Shown: in pieces, positions 48,728-59,830 of the stretch
Layout: each line of letters opens with the position of its first letter
Position numbering within the stretch: the stretch's first letter is position 1
Assembly: GCA_936450465.1 (NCBI GenBank)
Contig: OW388300.1
Coordinates: forward strand, 17,311,266 to 17,375,265
DNA length: 64,000 nucleotides
Direction: 5' to 3'
Origin: Gibbula magus
Lineage: Eukaryota > Mollusca > Gastropoda > Trochida > Trochidae
Program-made: the position numbers and the translations under genes
The notes under the pieces: generated by a model
The model's database searches: none
What the model saw: the letters and a program-made list of their open reading frames with translations, nothing else
What the model was told of the DNA's origin: nothing

Positions 48728-49168
48728 TCAGATAAAATATATAGGCTACATAGCTATTTCCGTCTGTGATAAAAACTCCGCATACTGTGAATCAGCGAAA
48801 ACACTGTAAAGGGAGATAACTCTGCGGATAAAAAATTATCGATTTTGAATTTATTATTTCCTGAAGAATAATATAGAGACACATGTTTTTATAGAATTAG
48901 TTTATTGAAACAAACAAAATAATTGTTTTTATATAGGATTAAATTACCATACTTATGTTTGTTAAGGTAAGTTTCGATTCTGAAATTCCGAGTTGAGCAA
49001 CCGTTTTACTTCCGTATTCCATCTAAGGTCAAGGTCACCCGTAAGACCTGTGTAGTTAGTCACATGACCTGTCTTCACGGGTCATACGGATGGTACACCC
49101 CGGCAAATCCACCTACATGGTTTCATATGCACTGGCTATTGACTAATCAAAATTCAAAAAATTATCTA
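48728..49168 (+). repeat. Dispersed repeat R2, copy 2
   Basis: This is the partner of 10828-11230. It lies between the end of unit 1 and the start of segment B copy 2, to which it is directly joined. Confidence 0.75.
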
Positions 49169-49172
49169 AAGG

Positions 49173-50942
49173 GTAATAAATTACTTTACGAACTATTAAT
49201 TATGTAGGGGTAAATTACTCATTCAAGCCCTTGCTGCTACCGGTGCTCTGCTCGTGTTAACATCTAAATATAAGAAATATAGTAAATATTTTGCATTATT
49301 TATGTGGACGGTTTTGCTTCTCAAACGTTTCTAAACGTCTTCATGATAGTAAGCATTAATTAAGTTCTTAAATTTATCGGTAATGGACGGTTTTCTGCAG
49401 ATGGATTATGCACGGTTGCTCGCTGCTAGAAGCAGTACAGTACACAAAATGCATGACTAATCTTAACATGGCTTCATAATTATAAAACGATTTTTTATAT
49501 ATCACACTTCCTTACAATTTATAGTTTCACTACATTTCAAAGAACGCTTTGAAGATCTATTTATACTTACCAACTATATTTAACAGCTGAAAAAGACATA
49601 GACAACACGGTAACTTGTATGAATTAGCGCTTGACATGAGCAATGCTGTTATTAGTAATACTTTGCTTTCATTACACGTGTTAATCATTACATTATTTTA
49701 TCGTGTTTCAGGAAGTTATCAACATCCTACTTGCGCTGAAATAAATTGACAGAAAAACAATAAGAGCAATGAAGTTTCTTTCGTCCACTATTACGCTCCT
49801 CGCTAGGAACATTTTACCCATTTAAACCCCTTTATTGTCAGTGTACGGTTATACGCAATGGATTTTTAACATCTTGAATAATGTCTGAGATGGATGTGTT
49901 TATTTTCTTAAGTAAATGAGCCATTGCAAAACATTTCCTTCCTGTTCAGATCTGTATAATGTGTTCTTTTCAGCGGATTTTGAATGTCAGGGGTTATGGA
50001 CGCTCAACTTATTGCTAAATCATTACATAAATTAATCAAATCTGATCTATTGGAATTGCAATAATGAGCGTTCAGGGTGCCGGTGCCATTTGCAATGTCT
50101 TTATGAAGATAATTTCAAGGATATTCAGTCCAAAGAATTATCTCTAATTGCTCTTACGAAATAAATTAAGGAGGATAATGATGGTGAAATGGGAGGTGAT
50201 TTAGTTTGAATGTTTCCTGTTGTAAAACCAAGTTTGAATTCGACAAGCAGGGATCGTTCACTGCCATTTGGATCCTTGATAAATTGTATCCTTCAAATAA
50301 GGAATTGAATATTTTTAATGATAGCAATAATGATTATATTCAATGTATCGATTTAAATGTTCTTTGTTATTATCCAAGTAGGTGGTTAGAACATGGAATA
50401 TTCTATCAACATTTGGATTTATAATAAAATGAACCCTTTAGAAATAGAAAATTGATAATTTCATTAAAAGAAATGATAATGTACGTAAATGAAAATCTAA
50501 GCAAGAGATAACATACATGCACACTTTTGAATATTAAATTTGTTGCAGTAAAACTTAAAAAAAGGGATTTCTTTCTCAATGTGATGACGAAAATGCCTCT
50601 AAACAGGAAATGGCGATCATTTATAATACACTTATTTCCTGTCGTTGACATTGGAAAGGTCAACTAAACAATCCTTTACAACAAGTTCTATTCTTTTGAC
50701 TGATACCTGTCTGAATATAAGTGTACGTGCCCAACTGACAATGTTTTACATTTTTATCATTAATTTTCAGAACTAATAAAACTGTCAATCGTCTCCTAAT
50801 TTATTGGATAGTTTTGACAGCTGGCGGTACTTCAAATGAATGTAATCATCAATGCTTGACACCTGTACAAGTGAAGTAGACTCTAGTACGAGTGTCTTTA
50901 TGACACATTGACAATCAAATGTTGTAAGTGCTTCAACAGGCA
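49173..50942 (+). repeat. Low-copy segment B, copy 2, fused to unit 2
   Basis: The segment is collinear with 25050-26787. It ends at CAACAGGCAAG, where segment A copy 2 begins with CAAGCGAAG, so the two share a CAAG overlap at the junction. A frame at 50206-50424 runs to TAA overlapping an AATAAA. Copy 1 has a frameshift in the same region, so there is no support for a conserved protein. Confidence 0.9.
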
Positions 50943-51278
50943 AGCGAAGTGAAACAGAACCTGACAATCGTCAGTATTGGCACATCAATCAGTTAATTGT
51001 GATGGTTACTCCCCGGTACCAGGTGTGACTTCTTATCAGTGACAATAAGAGATTGATCTTAATGTGGTAGATATCGACATATTTCACATACCACGTGGTT
51101 AAACACTGCCTAAGTTATTCTCTAAGTCTATACGCATCCGCTAACATACGCATGCTTGATTTTGTACAGAAGAAACTGATTTAAATCAATCTGTATATGA
51201 ACTGAACTTGTATTACCTCTGACTGCAAAGTGCAGCATTAAAGGTACATACACATACTTTCATTTGAACATCATACAA

Positions 51279-51286
51279 TATAAAAG
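51279..51286 (+). promoter_or_regulatory. Conserved TATA-like box, unit 2
   Basis: TATAAAAG in the same context as in unit 1. See the unit 1 entry for the reasoning and limits. Confidence 0.35.
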
Positions 51287-52142
51287 TTATGTACAACTAG
51301 TATATTGAATGCTCCAAAACCTAATTATTGAAAACAATGCTTTACTTTTACTTTTAAATTGAGAGTTTTGGGAAAATTCCAACCTAATTGGTTGTATTGT
51401 TATTGTAAAATAAGGTATTCATCGTTACATATTTGGTATATTAGCATTTTGGATACATTATATATTTCTGATTCTAGTATAGGACTTAATAAATATGTAA
51501 TTGTATTCCTTTCAAGTGACATGTACTTTTACTAATTTGTTTGTGATCCCCCTACCCTGTCAGGCAAAAGAAATGGCTACTAGATATCTTATCAGATTTA
51601 GGGGAAAATACAATGAACAGGTGAGCAGTGTTATAGGATTATGAAGTTGCACCATTAATGCAAAATTTATTTAATGTCAAAAGTTGTCATGTCACAAAAG
51701 AAGTGGGGATTGTTGAAAAGATACAACAGATATTGTTCAGTCGATCAGTGCTTGATCAAACACACATTTGAAACAGATTTTCATACAACAACGAGCTACA
51801 ATACAGGCATGCATTCACAATAAAGTGGTGATGACGCAACAGATGTACTTGGTTATCGTGCGCGAGTGAATCAACCGGAAGTAGTGGTCTCCATTGGGCA
51901 CGGTTCTCATGAATGTCATTGAATCGAAACACAGTTTTTTCCACAATGTTTATGAAGTTTCACTATTCTTCTAGCATAACCTGGATACCATCATTTCTTA
52001 TATTTCAGAAATTATTTCATCTTTCTTTTTAAGGAAAATCAAGTAGGCGTTTATTTTGGCCGACACTGTATTTGTATGTTCACAGGGTTTCGCACTGACC
52101 CCAATCAATAAATAATACATGAACCGAATATAACATAGAGGA

Positions 52143-52271
52143 GAAGAAGAAGAAGAAGAAGAAGACAGAGCTTTGTGTTACAAACAACCATACCCCAATC
52201 AATAAATAATACATGAACCGAATTTAATATAGAGGAGAAGAAGAAGAAGAAGAAGAAGAAGAAGAAGAAGA
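52143..52271 (+). repeat. Direct repeat with two GAA microsatellites, copy 2
   Basis: The first GAA tract is about 23 nt and the second about 35 nt, compared with about 56 nt in unit 1. The length difference has arisen since the duplication. Confidence 0.92.
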
Positions 52272-52544
52272 CTTTTTTTTATGTTAGTGTCACACACATA
52301 AAAGTGTCTGGCCATGATGACCTATGAGACACTAAAATCATCACAATGCATATTATAAATAGGATATTATAAACAGGGATATCATAAAATGTTGTACTTG
52401 TAATATATAGAGGTTATCTTTCTCTTATTGACTAATACCATGTTTATCTAATCGAGTTAGGCAGGACGTTTAAGTTTTTACGAGATGAGTTAAACTGGTA
52501 TTTGTCATGAATTAACGAATTGACAGATATTCTTTTTATTTTAT

Positions 52545-52626
52545 GTTGTTATCCTTGATAACAACAGCATCGGTTCCATGTTGACTGTGTCACAATATAT
52601 CAGAAAATATAAGATATTTTCACTGT
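52545..52626. other. 82-bp stretch present only in unit 2
   Basis: This stretch contains a hairpin TGTTGTTATC/GATAACAACA with a short loop. It is absent from unit 1, where the flanks meet at an ATTTTAT word present on both sides in unit 2. This fits a microhomology deletion in unit 1 rather than an insertion in unit 2. Confidence 0.8.
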
Positions 52627-54567
52627 TGCTTGACATACATTTTATCCCAATATTTTATTGCTCATTATTTATACTAATATGCAGTCGAAGCATGTCTTTG
52701 TCAGCGGTTAATTGTTTTGAAATAGTTTTTTGTTTTTCAAATAGTTGAAATAAGATTGAAAACAATGAATTTTAACTATTTTATTTCAGGAATCTAGTTT
52801 AACTCTCTCGCTATGTGTAACAAATGCCCCATCGATTCATCACAAATCAACACTTCAATACTGGAATCTCAGCGGCCCCAATACAATAATATGTTGAGAA
52901 ATATAACAAAAATAAGGTAAAGGTATTGTACAATTCTGTAAGTTATTTTCGTATAGATCCTTCTTGAAATGACATGTTTAGTTTGACATGCTATGCCGTC
53001 ATCAAATACTGTAGTGAATTTTAAATTGGATGTCACGAGAAATTCATATTGATTATGATCAAGGAGATGTTATCAAATCAAGATAGTTTATCACTATCAA
53101 ATAAGAATGTTCAGAGTGATCTTCTACAATATGTCTGTTTATTCAACTCTGCGATTTCTAACGGAAGTCAGCCGAAAATGTAAGATGGATTTTGGTTTAA
53201 TAAAAATAAGGATAGTTTATGTTTATGTTCTATTATTAATTCCTGTTTCTCAAATTTTCACATCTTTGGTAATTCCAAGGAACAAGCAATATGAGATATT
53301 AATTGAGTAATAGCCATGTTCCTAAATAAATTTTATTTTAATCAAATTCAGCCTCTGGACAAGGATCTATATTTAGTAATTTTATGTTCGATTAGTCAAA
53401 TGCTTCAAAGAAATGTCAAATGCTTAGCTCAGATTTGTTCATGGTTCTATTGACAGATCAGATACATGACAAATAGTTAAACAGTTAAATCCAGCGTCTG
53501 TTTGATGGAATCCTATGTAGAGTACTGATTGATTGGCAAATACCTCGCTGTCCAACATGTTTCATTTGGAAAAGCAGAACAAGTAAATGCCAATGGTTCA
53601 ATTTGATCCTGAACGTCATGGTATCATAGACATAATGTGTTGGTTCACTGTTACAAAACCAAGACTTCTTTCAATTTAATCAAATCCTACTTTAAAAATA
53701 AATATTGGGTAACTTTTCATAGCATAAATTACCTGTACGAAAACATGCCCTTTGCGAATGTCATTTATGAAAATGGCTTTAAAATATGTGATTCCACTAT
53801 AAGAAATATGTCACGGCATAATGTTGACAAGTTCAGATTTAACGTTTCCCGTTCAAAGTATGTCATTACCAGACGGGGTAATGCCTCACGATATAAGTAT
53901 TGTTAAGACACCATATCAACGTTGTTCTTTGTTGTTTTTTTCTGGCTTCCAGTGCATGGAGAGTGATACTTACTATTGATGTTGAAGTGAAAATATATAA
54001 TAAAGATTAACCACCCCGAAAATCAAAATAATGTATATTCAATAATTTTTGGCATATAATGTCCGTGTTATGAGTAGGTTTTATTCTGGTTATGAACGGT
54101 TGCCATGAATGCGATACAATGAGTGAACATTATTGCAGACATGTTTTATAACATGTTTTAGTTGCGTGTGGTCTTGTAACAGTCGGAGCCCATTAGCAGT
54201 AACACAGCTCATTGTGTGATGGAAGCCTTTATGTTCAGTTACGTAGCTGTTAACACAAAGGAGAAACTGATGTTGTGTTTGCCAGATCATCAACTGTTCC
54301 CTTTGTATTGCATTGGCCCAATAAGCATATAAGAACGAAGATGGTTGTCAATTTCAAATAGAAAACATTCTGAGAAGACACTAACCAACAAGTGGATTAA
54401 TAATACATCGATATGTCATTTAGCATTGAGCTATCAAATAGGTTAACATTACAGGTGAAATCCATATATCATTGAAATTAGGATACTGACAAACAAATTG
54501 CTTTGTCTGCTTTCAAGAATTTTCCCATTTATACCAATTCTATTATAAGTTGCATAGGATACAAATG

Positions 54568-54654
54568 TTAAAGGGGCAGTAGCAACTACCATTATAAATG
54601 GGAAATTTGAAAAACTAAATTTTGCACACAAAAAAAGTGCTACAGCCCCTTTAA
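54568..54654 (-). mobile_element. TTAA MITE deletion derivative, copy in unit 2
   Basis: This is the orthologue of 48568-48653, with better preserved ends (TTAAAGGGGCAGTAGC and GCTACAGCCCCTTTAA). Confidence 0.87.
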
Positions 54655-54660
54655 GGAGGA

Positions 54661-55407
54661 CAGTTGAAAACGGACAATATAAATTCAATATAATTATATT
54701 TATTTCAGAATTAAAGGAAACATGAAGTGGACGCTCTGCAAATTAACCCTTAAGGAATATGGGAAGTGATATGTACACATTATTTACTAAGATGATTAAT
54801 TCATTATATTAAAAAAAAATCAAATGTATTTGACTTTGGCACGATACAATACTACTTATCTGCAGTAGTTTGAATGACTGTGGTTAAATTTGAGTTAAAC
54901 TATCTTTGTTTAATGGCGACTGGGGAAACATATGACTTTCACGAAACTCCTGCAAATTTATGTATAACCCTCAATCTCGCTTGGGCAATACAACAATTCA
55001 CACTCGTTTCGTGACAGTCATATGAAATTGAATTGACTTCCTCGAAAAATAATCTCTATATATATCATGTTTGCTCAGGAATGTTGAATATATGTTTTAT
55101 GAATATACAACATAAGACACCTAACATTAAACTCAAGCAATCATGACATTGACCTTTAACGTGTCAACGTTTAACGCATGAAAAAAGAACTCCCATGATA
55201 TAATTAAAAAATTATTGATTTCTACAACCTATTTTGGATTTCAAAATTTGTTCAAAGGGTTCACCTGACCCATATCTGGTAACCTTGACCTTCAAGCTCA
55301 CACAATCAATGTTAACGTTTCATTGTGTATAACAATCATGTAATGATTCAAAGTGATGACAGTTAAAAATAAGTCTTTTTCGTAAAAGCACACAAAGTAG
55401 TGTCCTT
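54661..55407. other. AT-rich stretch, nothing identified
   Basis: The only match noted is 54835-54885 to the reverse complement of 36038-36098. Confidence 0.4.
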
Positions 55408-55681
55408 CCCAGATAACACACAACTGGTGGACCACTGGTGGGCCACTAGTACCTGCTCCTACAGTGCTCCGGTGGCAGCCATTAGTGGCTTAGTGGCCCT
55501 TGCTACCCAAGCCACGAGCTATCATACCGGTGGGCCACTTGCTACCCACCAGTGGCAAGCCACCATCTATCTGCCACCAGTTGCCCACTAGCTATCACAC
55601 CGGTGAGCCACTTGCTACCCACCAGTGTGAAGCCACTAGCTACCTGCCACTAGTGGCCCACTAGGGTGTGTGTTATCTGGG
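55408..55681. mobile_element. GC-rich element with CCCAGATAACACACA termini
   Basis: The ends are exact 15-nt inverted repeats, CCCAGATAACACACA and TGTGTGTTATCTGGG. The interior is far GC-richer than its surroundings and consists of CCACTAGTGG/CCACCAGTGG words. A degenerate tandem unit of about 73 nt repeats CTATCA-ACCGGTG at about 55520 and 55593. It has no coding capacity, and the plus-strand frame at 55400-55591 is a by-product of the repeat. It looks like a non-autonomous DNA transposon or fold-back element whose class I cannot name. Confidence 0.8.
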
Positions 55682-56229
55682 TTGCTGTGACATTGACATT
55701 TGTTGAATGTTAGAGAAAACGTTTTCGATTATTGGTAATTTTCCGTAGAAGATATATAGCAAATAAATGCTTCATGACACAAAAACATTCATTGTGTTTA
55801 CAAGGATATATTTAGTGATTTCAGAACCTTTGACCTTGATTGTGAACATGTCAAAATAATTCCCAGGGGATGTAAGCAACAAATTATTGATATTAGTTCT
55901 TAAAACCTTTTTCTTTTAAACAATTTTAATCAAAGGGTTAAAATGTCAAAATATTTTTAAATCTTTGCAATTCTCCATTGTTGATATATTCCAAAAGATC
56001 TTCATAGCACAGAAATGTCAAGTTATCGTGTTTTCAAGGATTTCACTAACGATCTCCGAACTTGACCTTTTGTCCTGAACATGTCATGAAACATATTCCA
56101 TGGTTATAAGTTAAGGTTATATAAGTTCTTAAGCTTTTATTAGAGATTAAAGTATTAGCCTAAACAAAACGCGAGTAAAAGACTGCTAGCTATGTTCAAA
56201 GCAGATAAAGTTATGGGTGGTTTCTACAT
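55682..56229. other. AT-rich stretch, nothing identified
   Basis: No gene or repeat is supported here. Confidence 0.4.
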
Positions 56230-56393
56230 AATGTTTTATTTTATCTCATCCAAAAACCTCACCGAATAGAGCTGTATATTTATGAAACTTGTGCATGGAA
56301 ATTGGAATTAGGTACTTACATAGAACCACCCTTCCCATTCGTTTCATTTATGTTTGTCCCTCACTTTAGGAAGTTTGAAGTTTCATGGATAAT

Positions 56394-56755
56394 TTAAAGG
56401 GGCAGTAGCACGTTTTTTGCAAATTTTAGTTTTCCAAATTTCCCATTTATAATGATAGTTTATGTCATTTATATTTACTTTAGAGGATAAAACATCTTAT
56501 TACACGAACCAATCATTCGTAGTGGTAATAACCGTGTTGTGTATAAAGCTAAAAAGGCACGGCGACCAATTTATTGTGAACACAATTTATTATTTCGAAT
56601 GACATTAATGATTCCCAAGGCTTTACGGAACAATGTACACTCATTTTTAACTTTATTTTCCAAGGAGAGAAGAGTGTTTTACTATTGGTGACATTATTTT
56701 TCAAATAAATTTCATCGACTTATTTCAGCGAAAAAACGTACAACTGCCCCTTTAA
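56394..56755 (+). mobile_element. TTAA-flanked MITE, full-length copy 2
   Basis: It has the same orientation and length class as the copy at 5709-6072, bounded by TTAA with ends AGGGGCAGTAGCACG and CAACTGCCCCT. It is absent from the corresponding place in unit 1, so it inserted after the units diverged. Confidence 0.9.
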
Positions 56756-57807
56756 GAGCACAATTGTTACTTGGATCATATCTGTGTGTTGGAAAATCAA
56801 GTATTCAAGCATTATTCTTTTATGTATCTTATACATCGTATTTCATTGAAGCTGTGAGATCAAACAGATTTCTAACCTAAGCTAATACACATCTGTGATC
56901 TCCTGTCTCTTATAGTGATCCATCAATGCAATCATGCACTGGGAATAATGTCCTTAATACCATGTCGACCTTCAAAGAAGATGCTGGTAGATAGTTTCTA
57001 TCTTGAGCTAAAGCTTCTCAGCGCTTGTGATTAAATTGCAGTCTATTCAGACACATCGTTTATGGTAGGAACGACGATTTGACACAGCTTGAGAGTTCAT
57101 TACTTCGCCTGATGATCTTTCCTGTATATTCCTCGGAAAGTATTGATGAAAAGTTCGAACAAACTACATTGATCACCTACTCGGAACTGTATTAGACAAT
57201 CATATTAAGATGCTATTTTGATAATAAGGGTGTTTTGAACCAGTTATCAAGTACATACATATGGAATGTTTCTGTCAACACACGACACAAGTTCAAATCT
57301 ATATACAACACATCATCTAAAAAGATAACACTTTGTCATATCATAAATCAAAGAAGATTAAAACGGGAAAAATCAGAATTACATCGATAGTTGATTCTAA
57401 TGTAGTGTGGCATGAACTGCGAGTGAACTGTTTTGTGTCATATAAATTAAATAATCATTCAGCTTTTTCTGCTCAAAAGAAAGTCGCCAGAGTATGTAAG
57501 TTCACTATATGATCCACCTGACATTGACACACATTATATATTATTACCCACATGGTACATTGTAAAGGGGTCTCATAACAAACTGTTATGACAAATATGT
57601 GTCATAACACCTTCAAGTAATTTGATTGGCTAATTGACAATTGACACTCCCTCGACTACTTTATTCATTCACAAAACGAACGTGAATTATTCATTGAATT
57701 ACAAGTATTTCACGACAACACTTATATTATAATTAATATTTATCTCATTCTTCAGTTAATTAATAAAATTGTACTCACCACAATTATTGATTTTAATGAA
57801 TATTTAC

Positions 57808-57862
57808 CAAATGCAGCATGACTAGAACTAATAAGCACAACAAATACCGCAAGGAAAGCCAT
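57808..57862 (-). CDS. Candidate first exon encoding a signal peptide
   Basis: On the minus strand an ATG at 57862 opens 18 codons reading MAFLAVFVVLISSSHAAF, followed by one base and a donor-like G|GTAAAT at 57808/57807. The peptide has the form of a eukaryotic signal sequence: a short start, a hydrophobic core and a small-residue cleavage region (SSSHAA). Upstream on the same strand lies a GC-richer block conserved with 43.9 kb, a plausible promoter. Later exons would lie below 57800 and were not found, so the mature protein is unknown. The exon is too short to exclude chance. Confidence 0.4.
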
Positions 57863-57924
57863 TTCAACGGCGATGTATATCTAAAATTTACATTTAATGA
57901 GGTTGTTTAGCTTGTTTACACATT

Positions 57925-58090
57925 ACGAAGAAGAGAAACATGCGAATTGCGGCCGGTATGACATGACGTCATTCAAAGGACGGATAACTCTCATCTCCTG
58001 TCCTCGAGTAGGGAGATGTTATATCACATACGCTTCCCTCAGAATGACTATTGCAACTGGTTTCGCTATAGCGACCATCACGAATTATGA
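57925..58090 (-). promoter_or_regulatory. Conserved GC-richer block upstream of the signal-peptide exon
   Basis: Read on the minus strand, it runs into the candidate exon at 57862 after about 60-80 nt. It shares GTTATCCGTCCTTTGAATGA and a TGACGTCAT-type element with 43948-43975. Conservation between otherwise very different stretches suggests function or recent spread. A promoter role is an inference. Confidence 0.4.
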
Positions 58091-59830
58091 AATGGTTTGA
58101 TTTTAAAAGCGTGAATATTTAACACCGCAATATTATTAACTTAGATGCTGTCATAGGTTGATATTAATATGTAGTTCCGTCCCTTTTAAGGACAGCACAA
58201 ATATATCTTACAACACAATAAATAGTATGAAATACAAGTTGGTAATAAATATGTTACATTAATCGTTAGGGACGCTCGTTTGATATCCTATAATTACAGG
58301 GAATGTTATTCCAACAGTGAAAACTGCTTGTTGTACCTAGCAAATCATTTAGGAAGCTGTTTATTATTTCCATTTCTTGCCAAATGCATGTATTACATAT
58401 AGTTCAACTGAACAGTGCAGGTAGCTTCGGTGCTGTTTGATTCTGTTGCTTTTCTTTTCATTCCAGGTTAGCTTTAGCAATATCACCACGAGTTTCCTTC
58501 TTCAGTTGCCTCCATCTCATCGTATCATCCGAGTCTTTAATAGTAGGCAACTTTTTGCATTTTGCAAACACTTATTCTCTTATACAAATCTCAGTCGTTC
58601 ATCAACTATTGATATGTGTAATCTTCTGAGTGTTTATTGCGAGGATGTGTAGTCACTTTCACGGGTATTTGAATTGTCAATGTGTTGAGAAATTACAGCT
58701 TACAAAATTGATTTAAAACTCCCTGATGTTTTATTCTATGTAGATACTAGATTTATTGTCCCAACAATACCTTTAAAATAGTAAATGGGCTACGCATAGC
58801 AACTTTAAAAAATCATAATAGATTGTAAAAGAACATTTAGAATAAAATACTTTACTACTAGATAGAGCTTGTCACATGTCAAGTTAAATCAAGATGACAC
58901 ACGGATATTGAGACTGATAAAAATATATGTATCTGTAATGGATGATGTTTACAACCCAGTGAGCTTGTATTATCAGAGTACATCACATGGAGGGTTTAGG
59001 TGACTAAATCTGATCTATTTCTGCTTCAAGTATAACATGATTGCTGTTGGTCGATAAATCATTAGACTCAGGAGTTTTCCCATGAAAATATATTATCACA
59101 CCTTCTTAAAAAGCACAAATATGAATCAAAGACATTATGGACAATGATGGGAAATGTAGCGTTCTACTGGTACATGAACTCTTTCTTTAACAAGGCATGC
59201 ACTATATATATAGTATGCTTGAAGAATTTGTGATATATGTCATATAACAGTAGCTTAAGTTTACATGTCTGTGCATGGTTATTTTGTCAAAACTGTCATT
59301 AATACGTTAATCTTATTTTAATTTCGCATGTTATATTTTTATTTAATTCTGGAACCAGAAGAATAAAATTACCCACCATATGCTTCATTTTGTCATGTTC
59401 ATGTTTTGTTTTAACTTATTTAACAACGCTATTTTGCATGTGACAATTCAAAATAAAAACAATTTCTAATTTCAATAACTCAATTGACAACCATGTACAT
59501 TTATCTATTCCTGTCAGTTTTGCTTAGTGTGAAAACCGGAAATTAATGTGATAATACAAATCTTCAATGGAGATACAATACAACCGACTTCAGAATAAAT
59601 TTACTTCAGAAAACACAGAATGCGGTTTAATGTGTGTTTATTATAACCGCCTGTTTATCACTACCTAAAAATTATCATATTGAAAAGGACACTATTCCGA
59701 ACATCTTTGAACTAATTGGCCTGATTGCTCCGACTGTAAATAATGAAATCAATATCCTCTTCTCATTTACAGCAATCACTTCAAGTTTCGATTTCACCCA
59801 TTATCATACATAGAGATTAACAGCGAAGCG

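Larger units (their letters stand above)
50942..54660 (+). repeat. Array unit 2: duplicated segment A, copy 2
   Basis: This is the second copy of 45011-48660 in direct orientation, offset by 5931 bp at the left and 6018 bp after the 82-bp indel. Blocks a-f of the unit are missing. Their place is taken by segment B copy 2. Confidence 0.93.
56230..59830 (+). repeat. Array unit 3, left half (blocks a-f)
   Basis: This is the diverged counterpart of 42120-44940 plus the lead-in to block g. It contains a full TTAA MITE (56394-56755) between blocks a and b, and about 900 bp (57520-58418) that unit 1 lacks at this position. At block d, unit 3 has an acceptor-like TTTTCATTCCAG at about 58455-58466 where unit 1 has TTATTCGAG. 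Whether an exon follows is not settled. Confidence 0.78.

Noticed and set aside
55400..55591. 63-codon frame rich in T, H and W
   Set aside because: It is produced by the CCACTAGTGG-type repeat words of a non-coding element.
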